Positions 48,660 to 58,814 are shown, numbered from the stretch's first letter. The stretch is DNA of 64,000 nt from Nitratireductor arenosus (GCF_009742725.1 NZ_WPHG01000008.1:96796-160795), one strand, 5' to 3'. A program made the numbers and translations. Notes: generated by a model not told the origin, from the letters alone.

Positions 48660-49145
48660 TTGTCTCGTCCAAAGCTCCTGATGATCTGCGGCAAGATCGC
48701 CTCCGGCAAGTCGACGCTGGCGGCGAGGCTGGCGCAGGCGCCGGACAGCGTGCTGATCAGCGAGGATTTCTGGCTGGCGCGGCTCTATCCGGGCGAGATC
48801 GCCACGATCGACGACTATGCGCGCTGCACGCGGCGGCTGCGCGAGGCCATGGCGCCGCTGGTCGCCGACCTGCTGCGCTCGGTGTCCGTCGTGCTCGACT
48901 TCCAGGCCAACACACCTTCCTCGCGCGCCTGGATGCGCGACATCTTCGAAAAGGCGGGTGCGGCGCACGAGCTTCATTATCTCAGGGCGAGCGATGCCGT
49001 GTGCACGGCGAGGCTCGCCGTCCGCAACGCGAGGGGCGGGCACGAACACCGGGTGAGCGAGGCCGAATTCGACCTTTTTACCAGCCATTTCGTCGAGCCT
49101 TCGGCTGACGAAGGGTTTTCGATCGTCCTGCACGATCAGGGGTAG
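48660..49145 (+). CDS. Small P-loop ATPase/kinase
   Basis: A 161-residue AAA_33-type protein with Walker A GKIASGKST at residues 11-19 and a DFQANTPSSRAWMRDIFE region typical of small P-loop kinases (zeta-toxin and chloramphenicol-phosphotransferase-like). The C-terminus has HRVSEAEFDLFTSHFVEPS. Its substrate is unknown. The start is a TTG preceded by ACGGAAAAG. It is divergent from the nuclease gene and convergent with the DUF2200 gene. Confidence 0.82.
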   Translation: MSRPKLLMICGKIASGKSTLAARLAQAPDSVLISEDFWLARLYPGEIATIDDYARCTRRLREAMAPLVADLLRSVSVVLDFQANTPSSRAWMRDIFEKAGAAHELHYLRASDAVCTARLAVRNARGGHEHRVSEAEFDLFTSHFVEPSADEGFSIVLHDQG

Positions 49146-49189
49146 GGGCGAGCGGCGCGCCCGGGGGCGGCGAATGCGGCGCGGGGGCG

Positions 49190-49543
49190 TCAGGTCGTCC
49201 GCAAAATCTTCTCCATCGCCTTGCCCTTCGCCAACTCGTCGACCAGCTTGTCGAGGATACGGATTTCGCGCATCGTTGGCTCCTCGACCTCTTCCACGCG
49301 CACGCCGCAAATCACGCCGGTGACCTTGTCGCGGGCCGGGTTGGGCTTCGGCGCCTCGGCGAAGAAGGTCTCGAAATCGGTCTTTGCCGCGAGCACGGCG
49401 TCGAGCTCGGCGGGTCCGTAGCCGGTCAGCCAGGCGATAATCTCGTCGACCTCCTGCTTCGTGCGCCCCTTCTTCTCGGCCTTGGCGACATAATGCGGAT
49501 AGACGCTGGCGAAACTCGTCGTGTAGATGCGGTGCCTGGCCAT
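49190..49543 (-). CDS. DUF2200 protein
   Basis: A 117-residue cytoplasmic protein beginning [40 protein letters not shown], the DUF2200 signature. It is helical, charged and without membrane segments. Function unknown; members are widespread as single genes. The start is ATG 49543. A much longer upstream extension of the frame overlaps the methyltransferase gene out of frame and is rejected. Confidence 0.88.
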   Translation of the reverse strand: MARHRIYTTSFASVYPHYVAKAEKKGRTKQEVDEIIAWLTGYGPAELDAVLAAKTDFETFFAEAPKPNPARDKVTGVICGVRVEEVEEPTMREIRILDKLVDELAKGKAMEKILRTT

Positions 49544-49647
49544 CAGGGCTCCCCGGTGATCGTGGTGCGCGGTGCGGCGGAGCCTGCGGTGGGCGGCCGC
49601 CAAATGCAAGGCCTGCGCGGCGTGAGGCAAATGGGGTGGCGCAACGG

Positions 49648-50319
49648 TCACGCCTTGCTTGCCAGCCAGATGACGTGCCGGGCGCCGCGTCTGGTGGTGC
49701 CGGCGCGCACGGAAATTTCTTCCACCGCCAGGCCGGTGTCGCGCAGGCGGCGGGTGAAGCCGCGATCGGGCCCGGCCGACCACACCGACAAGACGCCGCC
49801 CGGCGCCAGTGCGTTGTGGGCCGCGGCCAGGCCGCTGGCGCTGTAGAGCGCATCGTTGCCGGCCCGGCTCAGCCCTTCGGGGCCGTTGTCGACGTCGAGC
49901 AGGATGGCGTCCCACCGGGACCGCTGCGCCCGGATGACGGCGCCGACATCGGCCTCCACGATTGACACGCGCGGGTCGGTCAGGCTGTCGCCGTGCAGCG
50001 CGGCGAGCGGGCCGCGCGCCCAGGCAATCACCGCCGGCACCAGTTCGGCCACGGTGACGCGGGCTGCCGGCGGCAAAAGGGGCAGGGCGGCGCGCAGCGT
50101 GAAACCGAGGCCAAGGCCGCCGACAAGCAGCCGCGGGGCGGGCGAGGTCAGCCGCTCGATGCTCAGCCGGGCGAGCGCTTCCTCCGAGCCGCTCAGCCGG
50201 CTGTTCATCAATTCGTTGCTGCCCAGCATGACGGAAATCTCGGTGCCGCGCCGTTTCAGCCGCAGCGTCTCCCGGCCGCCGGGCACGGTTGCGGTGTCGA
50301 GCGTTTCCCACGGGATCAT
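49648..50319 (-). CDS. Spermidine synthase-like methyltransferase-fold protein
   Basis: A 223-residue protein with a Rossmann-type core: [20 protein letters not shown] (motif I), [16 protein letters not shown] (acidic residue of strand 2), [24 protein letters not shown] and a [15 protein letters not shown] strand. This is the polyamine synthase-like branch of class I methyltransferases, and the DVDNGPE loop replaces the usual catalytic DxxDP. The substrate is unknown. Start ATG 50319 with GGAG upstream. It is 104 bp upstream of the DUF2200 gene on the same strand. Confidence 0.8.
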   Translation of the reverse strand: MIPWETLDTATVPGGRETLRLKRRGTEISVMLGSNELMNSRLSGSEEALARLSIERLTSPAPRLLVGGLGLGFTLRAALPLLPPAARVTVAELVPAVIAWARGPLAALHGDSLTDPRVSIVEADVGAVIRAQRSRWDAILLDVDNGPEGLSRAGNDALYSASGLAAAHNALAPGGVLSVWSAGPDRGFTRRLRDTGLAVEEISVRAGTTRRGARHVIWLASKA

Positions 50320-50588
50320 TGCGGCAACTCCAGCCGGGCCGGCAACGCCGCGCTCATGCCCCAAGGACCGCGAATCTGGATCGCGCCATGCCGGCGATGC
50401 GGTGGTTTGCCATCTGGACTCCGACCTTGTTGCCGGCTGCTTCTAGCGGCGTGGCCGGCAGGCCGCAACGTCGTGGCGAAATTCGTCGCGGGCACTAGCT
50501 GAAATGCGGCATGCACGGGACGTTTTCATGGGATTGCGCCGGGCGGGCAGGGGGTAAGCCTCAAAGACCGATCCAATGGACCTTCGGC

Positions 50589-51851
50589 ATGCTGCGTGAG
50601 ATCAGACCGCTCGGCGCTCTCCTGCTTGGAACCTTCCTGATGATGGTGGGGACCGGCCTCGGCAATGTGGTCGTGCCGTTGCGGGCGGCTGCCGAGGGTT
50701 GGTCGCAGACGACCATTGCCTGGATCGGCACCTGCTATGCCCTGGCCTTCACCGCGGGATGCCTGCTCACGCCGCTTTTCGTGCGCCGGGTCGGCCATAT
50801 CAGGGTGTTCGCGGTGCTGCAGACGACGCTCGCCGCCTCGATGCTGCTACACGCCATGGTGACCGATCCGGTGGCCTGGGCGGTGTTTCGCGCCATGGGC
50901 GGGCTGACGCTGGTCGGCGGCTATATGGTGGTGGAGAGCTGGCTGAACGAGCGGGTTGCCAATACTAATCGCGGCGCAGTGTTCGCTGCCTACATGATCG
51001 TGTCGATGTCGGGCGTCGCCGCGGGCCAGTTCATCCTGCCGCTCGGCGACGTTAAGTCGGCGAACCTGTTCATGATCGCCGCGCTGGCCTTTGGCGCCGC
51101 ACTTATCCCGGTGGCGCTGTCGGTCGCGCCCGCGCCGCAGCCGCTGGCCGAGGTCAGGATCAACGCGCTGGGGCTGTTCAGAAAGTCGCCGGCGGCCGTC
51201 GTCGGCTCGCTGCTGGCCGGCGTGATCTTCGGCAACTGGATGTATTTCGGGCCCCTTTACGGGCGCGCGGTCGGGCTCTCTTCGACCGGCATTGCCGCGA
51301 TGCTGACCGCCGCCATGGTCGGCGGCATGCTGTTCCAGGTGCCGTTCGGCAAGTTGTCCGACCGGGTCGACCGCCGCTACGTGATGGCGCTGGCCGGCGC
51401 CATCGGCGTCGCCATCTCGGTCGCCATGGTGATGCTGGCGCCGACGCGGCCGGTCAGCATCATCCTGGGTACGTTTGCTCTGGGTTCGGTGCTCTTCACC
51501 ATCTACGCGCTTAATGTCGCCCATGCCAACGACCAGGCGAGTTCGGACGAGTTCGTGCAGGTCTCGGGCGGGCTGCTGATCGTCTACGGGATCGGCACCA
51601 TGGTCGGACCGCAGCTTGGCGGGCGCCTGATGGACGGCTTCGGCCCGAACGGTTTTTTTATGGCGATCGGTGGCGTTTATGCGGTTTACGGCCTCTACGC
51701 CCTGTGGCGCTCATGGTGCACGGAATCGCTGCCGCCCGAACTGCGCAGCGATTTCCGGGTGGTGCCGGCGCTGCCGGCCGCGACGCCGGAAACGCTCGCC
51801 ACCATGGATGCGCGCACCGAGGAGGAGGCGGTGCCGCCGCCTACATCCTGA
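50589..51851 (+). CDS. MFS transporter
   Basis: A 420-residue protein with about twelve hydrophobic segments and the MFS intra-loop signature ([13 protein letters not shown]) between helices 8 and 9; [20 protein letters not shown] is typical of the YcaD/drug-resistance-like subfamily. The C-terminal tail is soluble and acidic. The substrate is unknown. ATG 50589 is the start giving the conserved [10 protein letters not shown]-terminus; the ORF upstream is not conserved. Its last 11 bp overlap the mccB stop region tail to tail. Confidence 0.87.
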   Translation: MLREIRPLGALLLGTFLMMVGTGLGNVVVPLRAAAEGWSQTTIAWIGTCYALAFTAGCLLTPLFVRRVGHIRVFAVLQTTLAASMLLHAMVTDPVAWAVFRAMGGLTLVGGYMVVESWLNERVANTNRGAVFAAYMIVSMSGVAAGQFILPLGDVKSANLFMIAALAFGAALIPVALSVAPAPQPLAEVRINALGLFRKSPAAVVGSLLAGVIFGNWMYFGPLYGRAVGLSSTGIAAMLTAAMVGGMLFQVPFGKLSDRVDRRYVMALAGAIGVAISVAMVMLAPTRPVSIILGTFALGSVLFTIYALNVAHANDQASSDEFVQVSGGLLIVYGIGTMVGPQLGGRLMDGFGPNGFFMAIGGVYAVYGLYALWRSWCTESLPPELRSDFRVVPALPAATPETLATMDARTEEEAVPPPTS

Positions 51852-53448
51852 AGACGCCGAATTTCGTCTCCTCGCGTTCGCCGTTGAGCGCTGCCGACAG
51901 GCTGAGCGCCAGCACCTCGCGCGTCCTGGCCGGGTCGATGATGCCGTCGTCCCAGAGCCTTGCCGACGAATAGAGCGGGTGGCCTTCCTTTTCGTATTTT
52001 TCCAGGATCGGCTTTTTGAATTCCGCCTCGTCCTCGTCCGACCATTCACCGCCCTTGCGCTCAATGCCCTCGCGCTTGACCATCGACAGGACGGTGGCGG
52101 CCTGCTCGCCGCCCATCACCGAAATGCGCGCGTTCGGCCACATCCATAAAAAGCGCGGCGAGTAGGCGCGCCCGCACATGCCGTAATTGCCGGCGCCGAA
52201 CGAACCGCCGATGATGACGGTCACTTTCGGCACGCGCGCCGTGGCCACCGCCGTCACCAGCTTGGCGCCGTCGCGGGCGATGCCGCCGGCCTCGTATTTC
52301 TTGCCGACCATGAAGCCGGTGATGTTTTGCAAAAACACCAGCGGAATGTCGCGCTGGCAGCACAATTCGATGAAATGTGCGCCCTTGAGGGCGGATTCCG
52401 AAAACAACACGCCATTATTGGCGATGATGCCGACCGGCAGCCCGTGGATGCGGGCAAAGCCGGTCACCAGCGTCGTGCCGTAATTCTGCTTGAACTCGTC
52501 CAGTTCGGAACCGTCGACGATGCGCGCGATCACCTCGCGCACGTCGTAGGGCTGCCGCGTCTCGGCCGGCACCACGCCGTAGATTTCGTCGGACGCGTAA
52601 AGCGGGGCGACCGGGGCGCGGGTCTCCAGCCGGGCGGGTTTTTGCCGGTTCAAATTGGCAACGATACGGCGCACCAGGCCGAGCGCGTGCTCGTCGTCGA
52701 TGGCGTAGTGGTCGGCCACGCCCGATTGGCGCGTATGCACCTCCGCTCCGCCCAGTTCCTCGGCGGTGACGTCCTCGCCGGTCGCCGCCTTGACCAGCGG
52801 CGGGCCGCCGAGAAAGATCGTCGCCTGGTTGCGCACCATGATCGATTCGTCCGACATCGCCGGCACATAGGCCCCGCCCGCCGTGCAGGATCCCATCACG
52901 CAGGCGATCTGCGGGATGCCGGCGGCCGACATGTTGGCCTGGTTGAAGAAGATACGGCCGAAATGCTCGCGGTCCGGGAAGACCTCGTCCTGATTGGGCA
53001 GGTTGGCCCCGCCCGAATCGACCAGATAGATGCAGGGCAGGTTGTTTTCGCGCGCGATCTCCTGGGCGCGCAGGTGCTTTTTCACCGTCAGCGGATAATA
53101 GGTGCCGCCCTTCACGGTGGCGTCGTTGACCACCACCATCACCTCGCGGCCCGACACCCGGCCGATGCCGGCGATCATGCCGGCAGACGCGATGTCGCCC
53201 GAATACATGGCATGCGCGGCGAACTGGCCGATTTCCAGGAACGGCGAACCGGCGTCGAGCAGTTGCGCCAACCGCTCGCGCGGCAAAAGCTTGCCGCGCC
53301 CGGTATGGCGTTCGCGCGCCGCCTGCGGACCGCCGCGCTCGACCTCGGCCGCCATGGTTGCGATCTCGGCCACCAGCGCCTTCATGCGTTTGGCATTATC
53401 GCGGAAACTCTCGGCGGCGGGTGAAATCTGGGAGGAAAGCGTGGCCAT
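51841..53448 (-). CDS. mccB: Methylcrotonyl-CoA carboxylase carboxyltransferase subunit
   Basis: A 535-residue carboxyltransferase. Motifs: [76 protein letters not shown] and [19 protein letters not shown]. The length, the PNQDEVFPD segment and the [11 protein letters not shown] signature favour methylcrotonyl- over propionyl-CoA carboxylase. It acts with MccA in leucine breakdown. ATG 53448 has AAGGA upstream. A palindrome (53492-53503) lies 44 bp before the start. ivd is 2.6 kb further upstream. Confidence 0.9.
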   Translation of the reverse strand: MATLSSQISPAAESFRDNAKRMKALVAEIATMAAEVERGGPQAARERHTGRGKLLPRERLAQLLDAGSPFLEIGQFAAHAMYSGDIASAGMIAGIGRVSGREVMVVVNDATVKGGTYYPLTVKKHLRAQEIARENNLPCIYLVDSGGANLPNQDEVFPDREHFGRIFFNQANMSAAGIPQIACVMGSCTAGGAYVPAMSDESIMVRNQATIFLGGPPLVKAATGEDVTAEELGGAEVHTRQSGVADHYAIDDEHALGLVRRIVANLNRQKPARLETRAPVAPLYASDEIYGVVPAETRQPYDVREVIARIVDGSELDEFKQNYGTTLVTGFARIHGLPVGIIANNGVLFSESALKGAHFIELCCQRDIPLVFLQNITGFMVGKKYEAGGIARDGAKLVTAVATARVPKVTVIIGGSFGAGNYGMCGRAYSPRFLWMWPNARISVMGGEQAATVLSMVKREGIERKGGEWSDEDEAEFKKPILEKYEKEGHPLYSSARLWDDGIIDPARTREVLALSLSAALNGEREETKFGVFRM

Positions 53449-53491
53449 GATGATCCTTGCACTGTCCGGTCGGAGGCGGAGCCCGGCATAA

Positions 53492-53503
53492 CCTATCGAT
53501 AGG
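53492..53503. promoter_or_regulatory. Perfect palindrome CCTATCGATAGG upstream of mccB
   Basis: A perfect 12-bp palindrome 44 bp upstream of the mccB ATG, a position typical for an operator or a promoter-overlapping site. It is not tied to any regulator that I recognise. Confidence 0.3.
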
Positions 53504-53576
53504 GGGGCAGGCGGGGTCTGTCCAGCACCGCGCCCGCGACCGCGCGGCGCGGCCGCCCGCCAGAGACGTCCGATCT

Positions 53577-54296
53577 TCAGGAGGCGGCGGTGTTGCCGTG
53601 CGCGGGCAGGCCGCCGGCCCGTTTGAGCAGGCGCGCGACATGCATCAGGTTCCACGTCATGAAGGTCAGGTTGCGGCGGGTGAAATCATTGTCGAAACCG
53701 GCGCGGCTGCCGTCGTCGAGCGTGTCGCCATAGGACGGGCCCGGGCCGGCCTCGCCGATCCAGCCGCAATCGGCCTGCGGCGGGATCGTGTAGCCGACAT
53801 GCTGCATGGCGTAGAGGCAACTCATCGACACATGCTTGATACCATCCTCGTTGCCGGTCACCATGCAGCCGCCGGTCTTGCCGTAGAAAACGTACTGGCC
53901 CTTGTCGTTGCGCTGGGCGGAATGGGCGTAGAGCCGCTCGATGATCACCCGGCACAGCGAGGATTCCTCGCCGAGCCAGATCGGCGTGCCGAGCACCAGA
54001 ATGTCGGCGTCGCGCACTTTGGGCCAGAAAATCTCCGGCCAGTCGTCGTGGCTCGCGCCATGCTCGCGCATGTCGGGCTGGACGCCGAAGGCGAGGCGGT
54101 GGTCGGCCGCGGGCAGGTTCGTCACCGCGACGCCGTTCTGCTCCATGATCGCGATCGCGTCGTCCATCAGCGTTTGTGTGTGCGAGGCGCCCTGATGCGA
54201 GGCCTTGAGCGAGCAGTTGATGAACACGGCTTTCAAGCCGGGAAAGTCGAAATCGTGGCCGCGATTGAGCTTTTCTTGCGTGTCGCTGAGCGTCAT
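53577..54296 (-). CDS. Flavodoxin-like NAD(P)H-dependent oxidoreductase
   Basis: A 239-residue protein of the NADPH-dependent FMN reductase fold: [22 protein letters not shown] (phosphate-binding loop), [25 protein letters not shown] (FMN-binding), and [23 protein letters not shown]. It probably binds FMN and reduces quinones or similar acceptors. Start ATG 54296 with CGGGAGACG upstream. It lies 128 bp upstream of mccB on the same strand, so a shared transcript is possible. Confidence 0.85.
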   Translation of the reverse strand: MTLSDTQEKLNRGHDFDFPGLKAVFINCSLKASHQGASHTQTLMDDAIAIMEQNGVAVTNLPAADHRLAFGVQPDMREHGASHDDWPEIFWPKVRDADILVLGTPIWLGEESSLCRVIIERLYAHSAQRNDKGQYVFYGKTGGCMVTGNEDGIKHVSMSCLYAMQHVGYTIPPQADCGWIGEAGPGPSYGDTLDDGSRAGFDNDFTRRNLTFMTWNLMHVARLLKRAGGLPAHGNTAAS

Positions 54297-54497
54297 GGTT
54301 CGTCTCCCGTTGCTATGCTGTCGTGCTTGGCCAACGCGGGGCGGATGGCGCGGTTCCGGTCGACCATAGCAGCCCGGCGCGGCACGAAAAGGCCCGCCAC
54401 ACCGCTCCGGCGCCGTCATTCTTGCCCGAAACCGCCATATCTTTGCCGCCTTGCCCGCCTATCGAGCCCCTCCATTCCGGCCTTAAGGAGCCCTGTC

Positions 54498-54635
54498 ATG
54501 AGATCGCATTCGAGTTCGCCACGTTTCGTGCCGACGCTCGTATTGCGTCCGGCTGACAGCAATCCATTGAGGCCCGAAGGCCATGGCCCGTTCCATGATC
54601 CAGCGCCGGCAGGAGGCCGCGCGCGAAAGAGTTGA
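54498..54635 (+). CDS. Putative 45-residue leader ORF overlapping the PcfJ-like gene
   Basis: ATG at 54498 with a strong AAGGAG 7-8 bp upstream. It encodes a proline-, arginine- and serine-rich peptide (MRSHSSSPRFVPTLVLRPAD to GRARKS) and overlaps the start of the PcfJ-like gene by 53 bp in another frame. The good ribosome site suggests real translation, perhaps coupling to the downstream gene. The frame is otherwise undistinguished, so it may be chance. Confidence 0.35.
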   Translation: MRSHSSSPRFVPTLVLRPADSNPLRPEGHGPFHDPAPAGGRARKS

Positions 54636-55740
54636 AGCTTACGACGCCACGCTGAAGCGCGTTGTCCGCGCCGCGCGTCCGGCTCCCGATTTCAACAAGG
54701 CGCTCGCCGAGGCGAGGGTCGGTTTCGCCGGCGAGGCGATCCGCGACCCGACCGCCTGGCGTCCGCGTATGAAGTCGCGCGATCCAGCCCGGCTGCGGCT
54801 TGCCGCCGCGCGTCATCTTTATGCCCGTTATCCGGTCTCCAGCGCGCTCGAGCGGGTATGGCTTGGCGTCGAGGAGCTCGGCGTCGACGAGGTGCGGCTG
54901 CGCAAGGGCTGGTATGTCATCGCCGCGCGCGGCGGCTCGCTTTACAAGGAGGGCGCCGGCGAATGGCTGACCCGCAAGGAGGTGCACCGTTTCCTCAACC
55001 CGCCGGGCGATCTCTCCTTCGAGGCCGCGTTCTGGCAGGCGGTGGCACGCAGCTATACCGATGATCTCGGCCTGGCGCTGAGCATTGCCCGTTCCAAGGT
55101 CGCATATACGCCGCGCCGCCAGTTCGCCTTCTGGCGCGAGGCGGCGCAGTTTTTCTGCGCCAACCCGGCACCGCGCGCGCTGATCGACGATCTCGTCGAC
55201 TATCTCGACGCCTGCCATCGGCGCGACCGGCGCTACAGCCTCAAGGGGCGCACGCTCGCCTCGCTGGAGCGCCAGATGCACGAATGGCACCGCGATCTGG
55301 CGACGATCGCCCGCATCGAGGCTGCACGCCGCCGGGCAGGGCGGGCGGCGGCGCGCGCCGGCATGGCCGCGCCCGAGGGCGGACGCTGGGACGGTTCGGC
55401 GCTCGCCGACTGGTCGTGGCAGCCTTCGGCGAAGGAGCCGCGCGCGCGGCGCGAGGAATATTGCGTGCGCCAGCTGCGCTCGGCATCCGAGCTGGTGGCC
55501 GAGACCCGCGCCATGCGCCATTGCGTGTCGACCTATGCGGCCAAATGCATCGCTGGTTCGGCCACGATCTGGTCGCTTACCCGGCGCGTGCCGGGCAAGG
55601 TCGAGCGGCTTTTGACCATCGAGCTTGACCGCCAGGACCGGGCCGTGCAGGTGCGCGGTTTCGCCAACCGGCCGCCCCTGCCCGACGAGCAGAAGGTGCT
55701 TATGCGCTGGGCCAAGGCGCGCGGCGTGGTGGTGATGTGA
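54583..55740 (+). CDS. PcfJ-like protein
   Basis: A 385-residue protein. The N-terminal 200 residues are basic and helical. The C-terminal half carries the PcfJ signature: REEYCVRQLRSASELVAETRAMRHCVSTYAAKCIAG, IWSLTRR, LLTIELDRQDRAVQVRGFANR and LMRWAKARGVVVM. PcfJ was named from a conjugative plasmid; chromosomal alphaproteobacterial members have no established function. ATG 54583 is in a good reading position though no strong ribosome site is directly before it; the AAGGAG upstream belongs to the 45-codon ORF. Confidence 0.85.
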   Translation: MARSMIQRRQEAARERVEAYDATLKRVVRAARPAPDFNKALAEARVGFAGEAIRDPTAWRPRMKSRDPARLRLAAARHLYARYPVSSALERVWLGVEELGVDEVRLRKGWYVIAARGGSLYKEGAGEWLTRKEVHRFLNPPGDLSFEAAFWQAVARSYTDDLGLALSIARSKVAYTPRRQFAFWREAAQFFCANPAPRALIDDLVDYLDACHRRDRRYSLKGRTLASLERQMHEWHRDLATIARIEAARRRAGRAAARAGMAAPEGGRWDGSALADWSWQPSAKEPRARREEYCVRQLRSASELVAETRAMRHCVSTYAAKCIAGSATIWSLTRRVPGKVERLLTIELDRQDRAVQVRGFANRPPLPDEQKVLMRWAKARGVVVM

Positions 55741-56029
55741 AGGGGAGGCGGATGAGAGGTTCCGCGGTCGCCACTCGCGGAGCTAGCCAATCAGGCGAGC
55801 CGGCAGCAGCGCGACGAACGGGAGCGGGACGCCTGCCGGCGATGGCAGGAATTCGCGGCAAACAGTACCATGTCGCTACAGGTGAACATGATGACGGCGA
55901 CCGCGCTGAAATAGGGGCGGGAAACTACGCCGGGTTCCGTCGATCCGGCCACTGCACGATCCTGAGCGACGAGAACTGTGGGCCGGCATCTCCGGAAAGG
56001 TGCTTAATGCGTGGCGGGTGCATGCGGCC

Positions 56030-57193
56030 TCAACCGCTCTCCGCCATCATCTCGCGGCCGATCAGCCATCGCCTGATCTCGCTGGTGCCGGCGCCGATCT
56101 CGTAGAGCTTGGCGTCGCGCAACAGTCGGCCGGTCGGATAGTCGTTGATGTAGCCGTTGCCGCCGAGGATCTGGATCGCGTCGAGCGCGCACTGGGTTGC
56201 TTTTTCGGCCGAAAACAGCACGCAGCCGGCCGAATCCTTGCGTGTTGTCTCGCCCCGGTCGCAGGCCGCCGCCACCGCGTAGACATAGGCCCGGCTGGCG
56301 TTGAGCGCAGCGTAGATGTCGGCGAGCTTGGCCTGGACGAGCTGGAACTCGCCGATCTTCTGGCCGAACTGCTTGCGTTCGTGGCAATAGGGCACGGCCA
56401 CGTCGAGGCAGGCGGCCATGATGCCGACCGGACCGGCGGCCAGCACCACGCGTTCGTAGTCAAGCCCGGACATCAGCACCTCGACGCCCTTGCCCTCCTC
56501 GTGCAGCACGTTTTCGAACGGCACCTCGACATTGTCGAACACCAGTTCGCCGGTGTTGGAGCCGCGCATGCCCAGCTTGTCGAGCTTCTGCGCCACCGAG
56601 AATCCCTTCATGGTGTTTTCCACGATGAAGGCGGTGATGCCGCGCGAATGCCGCTCGGGATCGGTCTTGGCGTAGACCACCATCGTGTCGGCGTCGGGTC
56701 CGTTGGTGATCCACATCTTGGTGCCGGTCAACACGTAGCGGTCGTTCTTCTTTTCCGCCCTGAGCCGCATCGACACGACATCCGAGCCGGCGCCCGATTC
56801 CGACATTGCCAGCGCGCCGACCTTGTCGCCCGCGCACAGGCCGGGCAGATAGGCCGCCTTCTGCGCGGCCGTGCCCCAGCGCCTGATCTGGTTGACGCAC
56901 AGATTGGAATGCGCGCCGTAGGAAAGCCCGACCGAGGCCGAGGCGCGCGAAATCTCCTCGATCGCCACCACATGGGCGAGATAGCCCATGCCCGATCCGC
57001 CATGCTCGGGATCGGCGGTGATGCCGAGCAGCCCCAGTTCGCCGAGTTCCTTCCACAGCGCGGCGGGGAATTCGTTGCTGGCGTCGATCTCGGCCGCGAT
57101 CGGCGCGATCCTGTCCTGGGCGAAGCGGCGCACCATGTCGCGCAGCGCCTCGATCTCCTCACCCAGCCCGAACTGCATCATGTGCGTGAACAT
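56030..57193 (-). CDS. ivd: Isovaleryl-CoA dehydrogenase
   Basis: A 387-residue acyl-CoA dehydrogenase. Motifs are [13 protein letters not shown] (FAD), [53 protein letters not shown] and [13 protein letters not shown]. The catalytic base is the Glu in [13 protein letters not shown], placed as in human isovaleryl-CoA dehydrogenase. It starts leucine degradation after the branched-chain oxidase, and electrons pass via ETF to the quinone oxidoreductase. ATG 57193 follows GGAGGAAAAAA. It overlaps the TetR gene 3' end by 35 bp. Confidence 0.93.
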   Translation of the reverse strand: MFTHMMQFGLGEEIEALRDMVRRFAQDRIAPIAAEIDASNEFPAALWKELGELGLLGITADPEHGGSGMGYLAHVVAIEEISRASASVGLSYGAHSNLCVNQIRRWGTAAQKAAYLPGLCAGDKVGALAMSESGAGSDVVSMRLRAEKKNDRYVLTGTKMWITNGPDADTMVVYAKTDPERHSRGITAFIVENTMKGFSVAQKLDKLGMRGSNTGELVFDNVEVPFENVLHEEGKGVEVLMSGLDYERVVLAAGPVGIMAACLDVAVPYCHERKQFGQKIGEFQLVQAKLADIYAALNASRAYVYAVAAACDRGETTRKDSAGCVLFSAEKATQCALDAIQILGGNGYINDYPTGRLLRDAKLYEIGAGTSEIRRWLIGREMMAESG

Positions 57194-57803
57194 TTTTTTC
57201 CTCCGCATGCCCGGCCGCTGCGACCAGGCGCATTGTCATGGTGTGGTATTTGTCGGCCACTTCGCGTACCGACAGTCTTTCGTCGGGCCGGAACCAGACG
57301 ATCACGCCGGTGATCATCTGAATGATCGCCATCGCCGTCAGCGCCGGGTCGTCAACGGTGAACGCCCCCGCGGCCGCGCCGGTCCGCAAAATCCCGCGCA
57401 GTTCCTTTTCATAGGTCGCGCGCAGCCGCAGCACCGCCGTCAGCCGCACGGGCGAGAGGCTTCTCAGCTCCATATTGGAGACATGGGTGGCGTGCCGGCG
57501 CGCGACATGAAAAACGATATGATTGCGCACGAATGCGGCAAGCCGCGCGGCGCTGTCGGCCGGGCCGGGATCGGCCGCTCTCCAGGCTGCGATCAACTCC
57601 TCCATGTGCTCGCGCATCAGCGTGAACAACAATTCTTCCTTGGTCGGAAAATAGCGGTAGAGAGCGGCGGCCTGGACGCCGACCTCGGCCGCCAGCCGGC
57701 GCATCGAGACAGCCTCGTAGCCATGGCGCGCGATCAGGTTGACGGCCGCCTCGCGGATCGCAGCCTCCGTTTTTTCGCCGTCCGAGCCGATCGTGCGCGC
57801 CAT
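57159..57803 (-). CDS. TetR/AcrR-family regulator
   Basis: A 214-residue regulator. The N-terminal TetR helix-turn-helix reads [46 protein letters not shown]; the helical ligand domain follows. The 3' end overlaps ivd by 35 bp, so the two are one transcriptional unit and the regulator probably represses tetR-ivd in response to an acyl-CoA intermediate. Start ATG 57803. A GAACGTTC palindrome lies 30 bp upstream. Confidence 0.9.
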   Translation of the reverse strand: MARTIGSDGEKTEAAIREAAVNLIARHGYEAVSMRRLAAEVGVQAAALYRYFPTKEELLFTLMREHMEELIAAWRAADPGPADSAARLAAFVRNHIVFHVARRHATHVSNMELRSLSPVRLTAVLRLRATYEKELRGILRTGAAAGAFTVDDPALTAMAIIQMITGVIVWFRPDERLSVREVADKYHTMTMRLVAAAGHAEEKNVHAHDAVRAG

Positions 57804-58213
57804 TGCGTTTCTCCCGAACGCAATAATAAAACGAACGTTCAATTAATTCAAGAGAGCCGGCGCCGTGTCCTATGCCGGGGGCTTGGCGATATATTATCGC
57901 GGAGGTCGGTCAGGGTGTGCCGACTGCTGATCCAAGGACGGGCCGAGGCTTGACATTGCCGCCGCCCTACACCAAGTCTCGACGCATGTACTGGACCGAG
58001 CAACCCGTTTTGATCCTTCACAGGGTGTGTCCTATCGCGGGACACTGACCCCGGGCCCGGTCGCGTCGCGCCCCGGCTGCGGGGCACAGGCAAGTTTTCC
58101 CGCTAGGCGGGACGACGCGAACCCGAAACGCGACACTTCATCCACCAGACCAAACCAAGGCGCCGCGCATCGCAAGTGCACCGGCGGCGCCTGATTTACG
58201 AGGAAGTCCAGGA
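57804..58213. other. 410-bp intergenic stretch upstream of TetR and Rnk-like genes
   Basis: Divergent control region. It contains the GAACGTTC operator candidate (57833-57840), a repeated GTGTCCTAT (57865 and 58027), the latter inside the inverted repeat GTGTCC-N7-GGACAC (58027-58045), and a CTTGACA resembling a rhizobial -35 element at 57949-57955 without a clear -10. No gene is visible. The short repeat could be a mobile-element end remnant. Confidence 0.4.
57833..57840. promoter_or_regulatory. TetR-operator candidate GAACGTTC
   Basis: An 8-bp palindrome in an AT-rich context (AAAACGAACGTTCAATTAAT) 30 bp upstream of the tetR start, similar in core to operators of fatty-acid-responsive TetR regulators (AACGTT centre). 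It is a likely site for autoregulation of tetR-ivd. Confidence 0.4.
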
Positions 58214-58666
58214 ATGGCTCCCGAGACCAAGAGAAAGCGCAAGCCGGCGATTGCCATGACCCGCTCCGACCATGAGCGGCTTTCGCGGCTGGCGGAAGGC
58301 TTTGCCGAACGCAATCCTGCCGTCGCCGACCAGCTCTTCGCTGAGCTCGACCGCGCGCGCACCGTGGACGATTCAAAACTGGCCGCCGATGTGGTGCGCA
58401 TGGGCTCGCGTCTGCGTTTCACCAGCGATATCGGCGAGGATCGCACGGTCACGCTGGTGTTTCCCGGCGAGGCGGATATTGCCGAAGGCAAGGTCTCCGT
58501 CCTGACGCCGATCGGCGTCGCGCTGATCGGCCTGGCGGCCGGGCAGTCGATCGACTGGACCGCCCGCGACGGCCGTACCCACCGGCTCACCGTGGAGAGC
58601 GTCGACAACGCCACCAGTGTCGCACCCGCGCCGGCCCCGGTGCATGAAGCGGGCCGGGCCTCATGA
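58214..58666 (+). CDS. Rnk/GreA-type regulator of nucleoside diphosphate kinase, first copy
   Basis: A 150-residue protein. It has an N-terminal helical region (MTRSDHERLSRLAEGFAERNPAVADQLFAELDRARTVDD) and a GreA/GreB C-terminal-like domain (MGSRLRFTSD, VTLVFPGEADIAEGKVSVLTPIGVALIGLAAGQSIDW). The DVVRMGS and SVLTPIGVALIGL motifs are those of Rnk. It may bind RNA polymerase. The tail is Ala/Pro-rich. GAGGAAGTCCAGGA precedes the ATG. Confidence 0.85.
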   Translation: MAPETKRKRKPAIAMTRSDHERLSRLAEGFAERNPAVADQLFAELDRARTVDDSKLAADVVRMGSRLRFTSDIGEDRTVTLVFPGEADIAEGKVSVLTPIGVALIGLAAGQSIDWTARDGRTHRLTVESVDNATSVAPAPAPVHEAGRAS

Positions 58667-58814
58667 GCGGGGCCAGGCCTTTCTGTCGCCTCACGCTGTT
58701 CGGAGGCTGTCTCCTCGCAGGATCGTAGCCCCTGTGCCGCCCGCCAGCGGCCAGGGGATTCTCCATTGTCGTCAAACCGCAACCGCTCCCCGGGCGGAGC
58801 GCTGGAGAACTGCG

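Noticed and set aside
49544..50311. Extension of the DUF2200 frame to 50311
   Set aside because: It is an out-of-frame shadow of the methyltransferase-like gene; only the last 117 codons match a family.
53449..53655. N-terminal extension of mccB beginning at 53655
   Set aside because: The extra ~69 residues are Arg/Pro/Ala-rich and not in the carboxyltransferase family; ATG 53448 has a good ribosome site and gives the normal N-terminus.
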